Below, one piece after another: positions 44,601 through 56,450 of a stretch of DNA of 64,000 bases. The DNA comes from Anaeramoeba flamelloides (Eukaryota > Metamonada > Anaeramoebidae): assembly GCA_027625915.1 (NCBI GenBank), contig JANTQA010000023.1, positions 4,030,001-4,094,000 on the forward strand. The letters are read 5' to 3'. The position numbers and the translations under genes are program-made. The notes beneath the pieces are model-generated. The model was not told the origin of the DNA. It did not search any database and was given only the letters and a program-made list of their open reading frames with translations. Position 1 is the first letter of the stretch, and every line of letters starts with the position of its first letter.

Positions 44601-47600
44601 AATTATGTATTTTTTGGTTTATTCAAAAGCAAAATATTTTATAAAAATTAAACATGCTTCAAAATTAAATTTAAATTCAATAAACATTAAGTATTGAAAA
44701 TTCTTTTTCAAAAAAGAATTTAATAATTAAAAAGAACACAAATATTTTGTCGAATAAAATTCCAATTTAAATAAATTGCCCTTTTCAAAAAAAAAAAACA
44801 TAAAAAATAAAATTTGGATTTGAAGATCAAAATGAAAATTTCAAAACGATTAGCATTGATGATTTAGGGACTACGTATGTAATTCACCAATTTGTCTCAA
44901 CCCATTTTTTGATCAATCCCATATAAAATGTAAAGGAATGATCCACAAAATATTCTCCAATTTGGATCAAAAAATCATTTTATCTCATTTTTTAAATGGA
45001 AAATGAACAAGAAATTTTGAGATACGTGAATTGGAATACCTTGTTAAGTAACGTGAAAATGAAAAAAAAAATAATAATCACGATTTTTGAACATTAAAAA
45101 CACTAACATCAAACAACTTTAAAGCTAAATGATCGTATTATCAATGATTTTTGATCATTGGGTTACTTTGAATTCTTAAATTGTCTCCACAAACCATACA
45201 ACCCTTCCAGCCTTACTAAGAAATATTGTAAGGTATAGAAATTGATCGTCTTTTATAAAATTGTGTTTTTTGAAATATAAAATTCAATTTCTATCATAAG
45301 ATAAAAATTTCAACTTCTGTTACTTCATTTGAGAGTTATTTTTTAATTTTTTGTAAATACCAAGACAAAAATTAAATTTTCTCAATAAAAGAAATCACAG
45401 AAATCACAGAAACCCTGGAAACTTAAAAGTATTTTTCGATCATTGTTTTTAAATTGTTAAAAGCTGAGATTTTAATAATTTTGGAAATTGAAGATCCACA
45501 CTAATGTAAGTATTTTAATGAATTTGTTTATCAATTTCCAAAACCAAAAAATGGATAACTTATTTTTAATCTTGAATTATAAATATTATGCTTTAGGACG
45601 AGCTTTAATAACCATTTTACGGTTTGTTTTACAAAATAAAATTTCAGAATAGAAAATCAATTTGAGGTATTATAAATTTTCATGGTAGGGCTGGAACTAC
45701 TGTATCGATTATTACAAAGGGTGTGTGATTTTGTCTTTTTTTTTTTTTTTTGGTAATTTTTGTTTTTCCTTGAATTTAATCTCCCACCCATGGCTAAGGG
45801 GAGAGTGCCTATTTGAATTGTTTGTGGAACAACATGATCCATGTCAAACGTACTTTACATTTTTGAGGTGCTTTTTCGATAAAATTTTTTTTGATTGGAT
45901 CGTTTCTATCAAAACCCAATTTGTTGTATCAAGAGAAATTGGGTTGAGAGCTTGTGTGGTAAAGGTTTTGAAGAATTTTTCAAACAAGAATCTTTTGGAA
46001 ATTAAATTTGGGAAAATTAGTCAGTTTTTTTTATTTAAAAAAACAATATATTGTGTAAGTTCAGTTGAGAAAAAATGATCTTTCTATTTTTGGAAATGGG
46101 AATTTTAGTGGATTTAATACAATACCAAAACAATTATCGTGGTAATTATTCAAAAATCTCTTTGTTTTAAAATAACAAAGGTATATTCATCCAAAATTTT
46201 CGCTTTTCTCCTTTTTGACCTTTTAGGTGAAAGTGGAAAACCTTCTCAACCGAACACACAGATCAAAAATAAATAAAAGAAACCCCTCAACATCGTCTCA
46301 AGGTTTGTCACTTTCACCTAAAAAGAAATTTTCTACAAAAAATTAGTCAATTCCTTATTTGGAAAAATTAACAAAATTCAAAAAATAATAAAATTAATTG
46401 GAATTCAAAAGATTTAATTGAACTAAAAAAAGAAATATATAAATGTACATATAATGGGTTGCTGAATTCTACAAGGTTGAAGTGTCGTTAGGTTTTCTTG
46501 AGTTTTCTATTTTATTTGTTAAGTGTTCTAGGTTTTTTTGAGGTTTTCTATTTATTTGTGAAGTGCTCTATTGATTTTCGTTAGGTTTTTTTTACTTTTT
46601 GAAATAAACCGAAAATTTTAATAAATTTTCTGTTTATTTCGAAAAGTAAAAAAAAACCGAGAACACTTTCTAAAAAAATAGAAAACTCAAAAAAACCTAG
46701 AACACTTAACAAATAAAACAGAAAACTCAAGAAAACGTAGGCACTTGGTGGCACTCTACGGCACTTTTCATTATATTTTCCATAATTTAAAAGAATTGAG
46801 TTTATTCAAAAGATATTGCTGTATTCTTTTGAATTTCGGAAAATCTCCGTTAGGTTTTTTTAAAATAAAAAAAAACCCTCGGCGCTCTACAACACTCTAT
46901 GGCACCTGACCCCTAAAAAATATTTCACAATAATTTAAAATCAAAAATCTTCATTTAAAACTCAAAAATATTTAAGTTATCCGTCAAGTTCAACAATTCT
47001 AAAATTTAGAACATTTACTAATTGCTTAAATATATATTTCTACGCAATTAAATAAAAATTCAAATGAATTTTGTTCTTTGTGTTTAAAATATAAACCTGA
47101 AGGAAATAATCGAAAATATTGATCATTTTTTATTGATATGTCTTTCCTATGAAAAAGATCGACTAATATTTCTAAACAAATTAAAAGAAATAAATCTTTA
47201 TGAATTAATTTTAAACCAAGACTGAGATAGTTTGTAATTATTTTCATTCATCAACAATGATTGGGAAATCTATGATTTTACGCTTAAATTTCTGAAAGAG
47301 AAAAAAAGTCTAATGGAATCTTTGGATGGAATTTACACTTGTTCAATAATAAAAAAAAAGATTTAATAATTTCTTTAATAATAATAAAAAGTTTTTTTTT
47401 TAATTTTTCATACTAAAAAAATTATTTAATTTGAAAAAATATTTGTAAACAAAACCAATTAATATTTTTTAACAAAACATACTAATTCAAGATCTAACCT
47501 CAAAACTTGATTTAATTCTTAACCAAGTATAAACACATGGATTCTTATCTAAAACTCATAATAAAAAAAAAATAAACAAATAAAAAAAAACATTGATTAT

Positions 47601-50600
47601 CAAGAAGTAACCCACTCTGTTCTTTCAATACAGATTATGTACTCCACACTAATTCTTTTTTTTTTTTGTGAAACTTTTATTGAAATATACAATAAACTTT
47701 TGTGTGGATATCTGTATATGACCTAAAAATGAAAAAGTACTATTTTTTTCCGAATAAATATTTTTCTATTTCTTCATTTAGACTTGTTTCAAATGATTGT
47801 TTACAAAAAGGTTTTTTACTTTTAAGCACTCTAGAATTAAAGATATAAAAAAAATATTTTTTTTGAAAGTTTGAAATTTTTTATTTTTTTGAATTCGAAA
47901 AAACAAAATTCTAAAATAAATATGTTGGTAAATTGAAAGATTTTTTAATGGGATTTTGTTTTTCGAAATGTTTTTTTTCCTATTTTTTTTTTAAATAAAA
48001 TAAAAAATTATTTGGAGTACCAAATTAGTGCTTTTTTAAAAATAAAATTTCTCATTTTTTGAAAAATAAGAATTGTGTTAGTATGAAGTATTAATTAAAA
48101 TAAATCAAGAATTTAAACTTTTTTTTTTTTTTTTTTTATTATATGGATTTTGATAAATAGCTTTTAATAAAAAAAATAAATCAAAACATTTAAACAAAAC
48201 TCTTTTGTATAAAAGAGGATTATTCTTAAAACACCTTTTCATTATTTACTTTTAACTTTAAATTTATTTCCTTATTTTTTTGAAATTTCTTTTTTAAAAT
48301 TTTTTGGTTCAAGTTTGTTTCTTTCAAATGATAACAAAAGGAACTTAACTTAAAAATTGATAAACTTTTTTTTTTAAATTTCAAAAGTAAAGATTCAAGT
48401 CTCAATATTTTTAACAAAAAACAAGACTAGGGTTTAACAAAGTTAGAAAGGCCCTTTTTTCAGTAATGTAAAACATTATCTTAAAAAAAAAAAAACCTTT
48501 TTTAAAAAAATAAACAAAATCTGGAAAACTTTTAAAGTTTTTTGAAGAACAAGAAAGTAGTCAATTATGATGATGGTTATTTAAGTAATAAAAATAAAAA
48601 CTGTAAAAATTGTTGACAAACCAAATCCCCTTGCAACTAATTCTATTCATTGATAAAGAAATTTAACTTTCATTGCCTTTCCACCAAACAATCAGATCTA
48701 ATTCTCATTGAGTTCAAAAAGAAAAATAAAAAAATACTTTTTACTTGGAAAAACGATCATTGATAACAAATTGGAAAGGTTTGGTGTTTCATGGTTAATC
48801 ATTGTTTTAATAAACAATGAAAAAAAAAAAAAAATTAAGAAAAAAATTTGGTCTCAGAAGTGTTCAGAGACGATATTTTTTCTTCTTTCAAACTATGTAT
48901 TCTGAGAGATTTTTAATTTTTTTTTTACAAATAAAGTTTTTAGTCATCTTCTTTTCAAGTATAGAATAATTTTTTTTTTTTGATTTGATTTTATTTTATT
49001 TTCTTTTCTTTAATTTTCTGGAAAATATTAGAAAGAAAAATAATTATTACACATTGAAAAAATCAATAATTGATTTGGCTTGTGAAACCAAAAAATCTTG
49101 TTTGAAAATAAAATGATTAATGCAAATTTTTATTTAATCATACAAAAAAATTGAGTTTATTTAACATTAATAAGTGAATTTAATCTTTTATTTTGTTTAT
49201 TAAGAAAATATCTATATTATTAATGGTTCAAGATTAAAGTAAAATCTTATTATTTAAATTCCTTTTACAAATAAATTTCTGGTTTTTTTTTTTTTTTTTT
49301 TTTTGTTGGGGGTGAAGGGGCATATTTCATTTAAAGTAAAAGTAAAAAAAAATAATAATTGACAGACTTTAATTAAAAATTCAATAATTTCTTTTTTTTC
49401 AAATTAATTACTAATTCAAAATTTCTTCTTCCTTATATATACATATATAATAATAATAATAATATATTTAAACTAATAAAAATTTTCAAATTTATTTTAT
49501 AGATTCTTAAACATGAATGGCCACATAATTGGAAGGATTTCATTCCAGATATTATTACAAGCAGTGAAACCAGTGAAACAGTTTGTGAGAATAGTATGGT
49601 GTTATTAAGATTATTATCTGAAGAAATATTTGATTTCAGTGATGGTAATATGGTCCAATCAAAAATTTATGATTTAAAACAAAATTTAAATAAAGAATTC
49701 TCTGAGATTTGGAAACTTTTTGAAGCAATTTTCCAAAATAGCCAAAATGTTTCTTTAATTAATTCCTCTTTAAGAACACTTCGAGTTTTTCTTTCTTGGG
49801 TTCCAATTGGTTATATTTTAGAAACTCAAATTATTGAATATCTTTCTAAAAAAGTAACAATTTTCTTTTTTTTTTTTCTTGAATATTATTTATAACTATT
49901 TTGGTTATTTAACAATAATTAACACCTTTTATTTTTTATTTTTTGCCTTTTGTTCAAAAAACAATAATAAAAATTTTTAAAAACCAATGAAAAAAATTAC
50001 AATTTCAAAAACTAAATTTTTAAAAAAATTATGATAATAAAAACAAATAAATAAATTTTTATAAAAAATAAAAATAATAATAACAAAAAATAATAATAAA
50101 AAAAAAAAATAAAAAAAAAAAAATAGTATTTATCCAATATTGAAACATTAAATTATTCATTAAAATGTATAATTGAAATTGCATCAATTGAGCCTGAAGA
50201 AGGACAATATGATGGAAGGCTTGTATTTTTATTTGGGCAAACGATGGAAATGATCTCACAGTATATAAAATCAGAATTAGAAGTTGAAAATTATTATGAA
50301 AAAGGAAATGATGACGATCGAGAATTTATTCAAAACATTTCCTTATTCATTACCATTTTTTTAAGGAACCATTTACAAATTGTTGAAAAGGAAAAATTAC
50401 TTGATGAAATTGTATCCTCATTGAGAATCCTGATTGGTGTATCTACTGTAAACAATATTGAGATTTTCAAAATCTGTTTAGATTTTTGGTATTTTTTATC
50501 AAAAAATTTGTTTGACGAAAAGATTAATAGTGTTTCAATTATCAACACATCCTCTTTAGATCTAGGCTCAAGCTTTGGTGGGATGGGGCGCGGCAATAAT

Positions 50601-52667
50601 AATAATGGTATGAACAACAATAATAATCGATCTGAAAGAATGAATGCATATTCCGAGGTATTGCCTGACGTAAGGAGATTGCTCATTGAAAAAATGGCCA
50701 AGCCAGAGGAGATCTTAATTATTGAAAACGAGAATGGGGAATTGATCCGAGAAAGACAAAAGGACACAAGTAACATTATTTTGTATAAAAGGATGAGTAA
50801 AACTTTAATTACTTTGACTCATTTAGATCATAAAAATATGGAGCAGCTCATGCTTGAAAGGCTATTAAATGAAATTCGAAACCAGGATTGGAAATGGTCA
50901 CGACTCAATACCGTATGCTGGGCGATTGGATCCATTAACGGATCGATGACCGAAAAGCAAGAAAAGAGGTTTTTAATCATTGCACTAAAGGAATTGCTCG
51001 ATATGTGCGAAAATAAAAATGGGAAAGATAATAAAGCAGTTATTGCGTCCAACATTATGTATATTGTGGGGCAATATCCAAGATTCTTAAGGAACCATTG
51101 GAACTTTTTGAAAACCGTATTAAATAAACTCTTTGAGTTCATGGAGGAAACACACCCCGGGGTACAGGACATGGCATGTGATACCTTTTTAAAAATCACA
51201 CACAATTGTAAAAAGCAATTTGTGAAAAAGCATAAAAACCAAAATACCTTATTTGTTGATGAAATTATCCAAAGGATGCCCGAAATTACAAAGTTATTAC
51301 AATTAAGACAAAAGCAAGTTTTTTACGAGACCATGGGCGAAATGATCCATGTCGCCAATTATGGGATACAAGAGGAATTAATTTCAAGATTAATGGTAAC
51401 AGCAAACGATCGATGGAAGCAAATCTTTGAAATTGCAGGCACAAACGTCATGTCTTTGAAAAAGCCAGACATCTGTAGAGAATTGGTTTTCATTTTAAGA
51501 GTTAACACACGGGTGGCGTCGGCCGTTGGCAAATCATTCCAAAAGCAATTATCCTTCCATTACCAGGAAATGATCGAATTATATAGTACATATTCCAAAT
51601 TAATTTTTGAATACATCGAAGAGCGTGGAGCCTTAGTTGCTAAAAGCGAGATCATACGAAATATGAGGCACGTGAAATCACAAATAATAATCCTATTGCA
51701 AACATTTATTTCCAAATATGACGGGAATGAAAATTTCTTATTGGACGACTTAATTCCTCCCTTTTTGGAACTAATATTAGATGATTATAAAAATAATATA
51801 CCCGAGGCCAAGGAAGCATCCATTTTGTCGCTGATAACAATAATAGTGGCCAAATTGAAAGACCAAGTTTCAGAAAGCATCCCCCTCGTCTTTGATTCCA
51901 TTTTTGAATGCACCTTGTTAATGATCCGTGAAAACTTTGAAGATTATCCTGACCACCGTTTAAATTTCTTTAAACTGATCAGAGAAATAAACAGATCATG
52001 CTTTGTATCAATGTTCCTGTTGGACACAGACCGATTTAAATTAATCGTGGATTGCATAGTTTGGGCATTCAAACACACTGAAAGGAACATGTCTGAAACG
52101 GGGCTATACACAACAGAAGAATTATTGGATAACATCAATTCAAACGAAAATATTTTAAATGACTTTTATTCCGGATATTATCTTATACTTTTGACAGATA
52201 TATTTTCAATATTAACAGACACCCTGCATAAATCAGGATTCCAAATCCAATACAAAATCTTAAGAACAATGTTCATGCTAGTAAAAACTGAAAAAATTAC
52301 AGTATATTTAGACGATAATAATTCATTCACCCACAAGGATAATAGTAATTTAATCTTAAATAGTATAACAGAATTATTCTTAGAATCCTTTAACAATTTA
52401 ACAGAAAACCAAATTCATGATTTTGCTCGACAATTATTTGACAATTGCGAAAACCCAGACAAATTTAAAACAGTTTTAAGAGATTTCCTCGTAATAATGA
52501 AAGAATTTTCAGGCGACGATAACAGTGATCTTTTTTCCGAGGAGAAAAATCAAGAATTGAAACAAATTGAAAGCCTTGAACTCGAAAAACAGTTATTAGG
52601 CCTAAAACTTCAACAAGAAGAAGATAACTTAGATCCTGAATTACAAAAAGACTTTGATTTTTTTTAA
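41656..52667 (+). CDS. XPO1: Exportin-1 (CRM1), nuclear export receptor
   Basis: Four exons, 41656-41751, 42383-42664, 49503-49853 and 50127-52667, all joined in phase 0, give 1089 aa, close to the usual 1070-1085. Landmarks match human CRM1: LLDFTTKEFDVEFLDKVV; HPESWHRVDAILENS (importin-beta N-terminal domain); ILKHEWPHNWKDFIPDII; LLRLLSEEIFDFS; DNKAVIASNIMYIVGQYPRF; GVQDMACDTFLKI, whose Cys (about residue 594) equals the leptomycin-reactive Cys528 in the NES groove; VWAFKHTERN; and C-terminal FSGDDNSDLFSEE. The protein is a HEAT-repeat karyopherin that exports leucine-rich-NES cargo, snRNAs and ribosomal subunits with RanGTP through nuclear pores. A low-complexity Gly/Asn-rich insert (about residues 392-411, GGMGRGNNNNGMNNNNN) lies before the conserved middle. 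Intron 2 is 6.8 kb and full of transposons. AATAAA follows near 52888. Confidence 0.97.
41752..42382 (+). other. XPO1 intron 1
   Basis: 631-bp intron, donor GTAAGC after GAAGAG, acceptor TTTTTAG before CAAACAATGGCAGACG. It carries only AT-rich and poly-A/poly-T sequence. A 72-codon Phe-rich ORF inside (41820-42038) is a chance frame. Confidence 0.85.
42933..43931. mobile_element. Foldback element with ~165-bp arms, TA target site
   Basis: The left arm 42933-43098 and right arm about 43767-43931 are inverted copies. Shared words in order are TGTCAAATGAGAAATAAATC, CGAACAAAATTT, CTGGGAAAAAGATAAACTTT, and AGTTATAT followed by GCTTTTTTCC. TA lies outside both tips (42931-42932 and 43932-43933). 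The about 670-bp middle has no gene. It looks like a non-autonomous DNA transposon sitting in XPO1 intron 2. Confidence 0.85.
43367..43387. repeat. (TA)n microsatellite
   Basis: About ten TA units inside the spacer of the foldback element. Confidence 0.8.
45199..45702. mobile_element. Diverged MITE (TTCCAAGGCTACC family)
   Basis: The right end AAATTTTCATGGTAGGGCTG followed by GAACTACTG matches the right end of the element at 28255. The left end CAACCCTTCCAGCCTTACTA is a plausible inverted partner. TA flanks both (45197-45198 and 45703-45704). The interior is longer and unrelated by eye, so the left limit is uncertain. Confidence 0.5.
46222..46323. repeat. Short hairpin element (AGGTGAAAGTG ends)
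   Basis: TTTTAGGTGAAAGTGGAAAA and TTGTCACTTTCACCTAAAA are inverted, with AAGGTTT/AACCTT inside, making about 25-bp arms around a 50-bp loop. It abuts the 5' end of the LINE fragment at 46335, so it may be a tiny MITE or part of the junction. Confidence 0.6.
46335..47365 (+). mobile_element. LINE copy split by a foldback insertion
   Basis: The left part (about 46335-46482) matches the 30.7-kb LINE from TACCCTATCTGGAAAAATTA to TTGTTGAATTCTACCAGTTG. The right part (46914-47365) resumes at AAAAAATATTTCACAATAAT and runs through AAGTTATCCGTCAAGTTCAA, TGTTTAAAATATAAAC, GAAAAAGATCGACTAATATT and AAATCTATGATTTTACGCTT to TTCAATAATAAAAAAAAAGA. The two parts flank about 430 bp of foldback sequence. Frames are broken; the copy is 5'-truncated and dead. 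Confidence 0.85.
46483..46913. mobile_element. Foldback element inserted in the LINE
   Basis: The main hairpin (about 46483-46762) pairs AGTG(T/C)CGTTAGGTTTTCTTG, GAGTTTTCTATTTTATTTGT, TAAGTGTTCTAGGTTTTTTT with their complements, arms of about 120 bp with almost no loop. A second small hairpin around CGTTAGGTTTTTTT/AAAAAAAACC (46850-46885) follows, and GGCACTCTA-like words recur four to five times. The position between two halves of a LINE proves it is an insertion. I cannot see a clear target duplication. Confidence 0.75.
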
Positions 52668-54426
52668 TTGAGATAATTAAAAAAAAAAACTTCGATAAAA
52701 CTTTGATAATTATTGTTTTTTTTTTTTTTTTTTTTTTTAATTTTATTATTTCTTTGATTTGATTTGTTTTGTTTTTTTTTTGTTTTGTTTTGTTTTCTTA
52801 TATTATGATTACGGTTATGGTTTCTGTTCCTGGTCATGTCAATTAATAATATTAGAGTTTGAAATTTCATAAAATTCTTGGAAAATCAATAAATGAATCA
52901 AAGAAAAACATTTTTTTTTTTTATTTATTTTTTTCATTTTTTTTTAATATATATGATGTATATGCGTTTAATAACGAAAAAAAACCACGTCTGATTTAAA
53001 ACAAATTGACTATTTCAATTTTTACTTTGAGTGTGTAAAAAGATGTGATATCTCGTACATGTTGAGGCAACGTATTCATTGAGATTTTAATTTACCCTTT
53101 TCTCTCAATGTGATTTTTTTATTAAGGGACTAAAGTCTCTATTTTATTTTTTTTGACCAATTTCTAAATAAGGATTCCTTATCTTGAAATAAGTTTAATC
53201 TTGAAAATAAACTGGGGTTTTCAAATCGAGGTAATTGGCAAAAATTTTTCTCAATCTCTATTAAATTTATATAAAAAAAGATAATAGAGACTAAATCCTT
53301 AAGAAAACCAATTGGATTTGATTTTATTGAGAATTATTTTTTTTTATAAAAAAAATTTCTAAAAAAATAATAACATTATGAACAAAGAAATATTTAAATA
53401 ATGGTTAAAGTAATATGGAAAGAGAAATCCAATCTGTTTTTTTTTCTTACTACTTTTTCCAACCACATGTTATACTTCGTTGTAATGCCACGAAAGGAAC
53501 AGAATTTTTGAAATTTATTAAAAAGTAATTCTTTTGAATTGAAATTTGAAATTTTCCAGAAAAGTAGACAATTTTTTGAAAAACATAATAAAAATTTTCT
53601 GACAGGTGGTAAAAATTACAATATGAATACCAGCTTTTGAATACTAAACCAATTTCCAGGGAAAATATACCCACCTCAATTAGTGAATTATACTTGTTTA
53701 AATGGGTTGAAGGATATTTGTAGAAAAAATATTTTTTGATAATTGTAATAATTGAATTTATATTTTGACATTTTTATTTTTTTCTTTATTATTTAAATAT
53801 CTTGAATATTTTTATAAATATTTTTATGTTATAAGGTAGATGAGCCACTTAGTAAAAGTATGTTATTCTAAAGTTATTGAAACTTTGAGAATAAGTTAGA
53901 CAGCATTTTCATTTTATATTTTCAATAAATTTTTTTTTTCAAAAAAGTCCCTTATATATATATATAAAATAAAGTTGAATTGATTTTTTAATTTATTAAA
54001 AGCTCAAAAATTTTAGTCACTTTCAACTCTTGTTTCATTTTATGTGAATTTTTTATACCAATTCATAAATTTTTTAAGAAAATTTGTGAAAAAAGAATTG
54101 AAAATTAAAATATATGTTGTTTCATACACTCTATTAAAACAATACAGGCAGAGAAAATATATTCAACAGAAATTCACTAATTGTTTTATGTTTGAGAAAT
54201 TATGTGAAAAAATTTCTCGATCTTAGTGAAACATTTTGCAAGGGATGGTCGTGGGAGCTCAAAATATATGACCCTTTCTTTTAGTCATAATTTAAATATT
54301 TTTTTTAATGGTAAGTACATTAACATCACTAAATGACTAACATTTGATTTTTTTTTTCTTAGTAATTTTTTTCTTTCAATTTTTTTGTTTAAATTTGCAA
54401 TGGTTCACATATATTTGAAAATATTT

Positions 54427-54898
54427 TGAACTCCATTTCAATTAAATGAGCCGACCTAAAAATAAAAAATTCACTTTTTTTAATAATTAAACAAACTAAC
54501 ATTGTTTAAAAATACGAGAAACAATCAACCGTGGATCAGAGTTGAGATTAATAAAAGAAATAATTGAACAAACTATAAATTTCAAAAAAAAAAAAAAAAA
54601 GTAAAAAAAAAGTTGTTTTCTTTCATTGGAACGTCTTGTGCAAAAGTTCTCAATTTCTTTGGACAATTAAAATTGTTTAGAATAAAATTTTTTAATTAAG
54701 ATTTCATAAATTTTATAAGAAAATACAATAATTAATTTTTTTTAAATTTAATTTGGAGTTTTAAACATTTTTTTTTTCTAATTAACTTTTTAAAAAAATA
54801 AGAAAAAAGATAAAAAAAAAAAAAAAAGTAAAAAGAAATTTACTAAATTAGAAAAAAATATTTTGATCTAAAAATTGAAAATTTATTTTTAGAACAAT
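54427..54898 (-). repeat. Dispersed repeat, minus-strand copy
   Basis: Reverse-complement partner of 36175-36672, with AACTCCATTTCAATTAAATG, GCCGACC, GAACAAACTATAAATTTC, CATTGGAACGTCTTG and TTCTCAATTTCTTTGG, and further right TTTACTAAATTAGAAAAAAA. The two copies are 18 kb apart. The class is unknown. Confidence 0.7.
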
Positions 54899-55696
54899 AA
54901 TGAATTAAACCTATAGAATATATCGAACTTTTTAATAAAGCCCATCATTTTGACTGTAAAAGAGTTTATAGGGAAAAATTATATTGATTTGTTGAATGGA
55001 TTTTATTCTGACTTCAATTGAAGATAAAAAAAAATATTACTGTTTTTTTTTCAATTGAATAATTCAAGAATTCGAGTTTTCCAATTTTTAAGAAAAAAAA
55101 ATAAATTCATACTCTAAAATATTACTTCAAACTTTTTTTTTTCACAACAAAAAAGATTTTTTTTTGTATTGATTATGAAGACTTTATAATTACATTACCA
55201 TTTGAAACATTATAGACAATGATCTAATTTCAAAGAAGAGTGATGGAATTTATAAAAAAAAACTTAAATATAAACAAAATTCTTCCACCTTTTTTGAAAT
55301 CAAAACTTTACTTGTTTGTTTTTTAAAACCATTCTTTTCAAAGAATCTTTCAAAAGTGAAATAATTTTATTGTGTTTTTTTATGTTTAAATTATTCTACA
55401 GTTTATTCAAAACAAAACACAAAATATCATAGAATGTAAAATCCATAGTTAAGTTTTTAAAGCTCCCATCATAAAATAAAAGCAAAAAATAGCCATTTTT
55501 TACTAATTTTTTTTTAAATTAACTTTTTTGGATATCTAAAAGTTATCGTTTTGAAGCAAGTGTTTGGATAAGCTTGAATAGTAATCATTTTTACATTTCA
55601 GTCAATCTTTTGTTCTGGGGTTTTTGAAAAAGGAGATTGAAAAAAAAAAAATCGATATTTTTTTAAATATATTCTGAAACTAGGGTTTTAACCATT

Positions 55697-56125
55697 TTGG
55701 AAAAAAAGTGAAACGGGAAAAAAAGTTCAACACGGTTTTTAATTGGGAACCTTACTGAAAACTAAAAGTAAAATCAATAAAAAGAAGAAACCAATTAACT
55801 TCAAATAATAATCCATTATATTATTTCCCATCAATTGAACAAATACAAGTTAAATCTACTTTCTTTCTCGAAATTCTGGTTGTGGAATTGGAGATCTCAA
55901 AAATAGTCAATTTTTTGAACAAATTTTTAATAATTGATCAATCAAAGAAAAACCCCGACCTAAAGATAGTATTAAAAAAACTGTTATTGTGCTGAATACT
56001 TCATTTCGTCTTTATTTATTTATTTATTGTTTTTTTAATTGATCTTACTTTGAATTTTCAGTAATGTTCCCAATTAAAAACCTTGTTGAACTTTTTTTTT
56101 TCCTGTTTCACTTTTTTTCCACAAC
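55697..56125. mobile_element. Foldback element (GTGAAACRGGAAAAAAA ends)
   Basis: The left arm (about 55697-55768) and right arm (about 56048-56125) are inverted. Both read GGAAAAAAAGTGAAAC, GGAAAAAAA, GTTCAACA, GGTTTTTAATTGGGAAC and TTACTGAAAA from the outside in. The spacer of about 280 bp is non-coding. No target duplication is clear. Confidence 0.75.
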
Positions 56126-56243
56126 TGTAAGATTTTTTTTTATTGAAGAGAATTGATTGGATGAAATTGCCCCCTTTTTGGGGTTAAGTTTTCCAGAATT
56201 CAAAGAAATTTGTTTACATCATTGATTTTACTCTATTCTTTGA

Positions 56244-56450
56244 GAATTCTGGAAGGGTGCCTAGGTTTTTATGGGTTTTCTATTTTATTTCGAAAATCAA
56301 TAGATTTTACTTATAAAACAGAAAACAGCCGTTGGGTTTTTTGATAATTCAAGAAGTGAAAAGAAAATTTCAAAAATTTTCATTTTATTTCTATCTTAAA
56401 GAAAAACCTAGACACTTGACGGTACTCGAAAACACTTACTGTAACTCTAA
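56244..56450. mobile_element. Relative of the 46.5-kb foldback element
   Basis: GTGCCTAGGTTTTTATGGGT, TTTCTATTTTATTTCGAAAA on the left and AAAAACCTAGACACTTGACG, GTACTCGAAAACACTTA on the right share the vocabulary and inverted layout of 46483-46913. A central GTTGGGTTTTTTGA is also in common. It is more decayed. Confidence 0.6.

Larger units (their letters stand above)
42665..49502 (+). other. XPO1 intron 2 (6.8 kb, transposon-filled)
   Basis: Donor GTAAAA after ATCCTTGTAGAG, acceptor TTTTATAG before ATTCTTAAACATGAATGG. Protein homology places both exons directly adjacent (ILVE then ILKHEWP). Inside are a 999-bp foldback (42933-43931), a MITE relative (45199-45702), a short hairpin (46222-46323), a LINE copy (46335-47365) split by a foldback (46483-46913), and a TA microsatellite near 43370. 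ORFs at 42814-43014 and 43420-43734 lie in or between the foldback arms and are not genes. The intron is about ten times the size of its neighbours. Confidence 0.9.
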
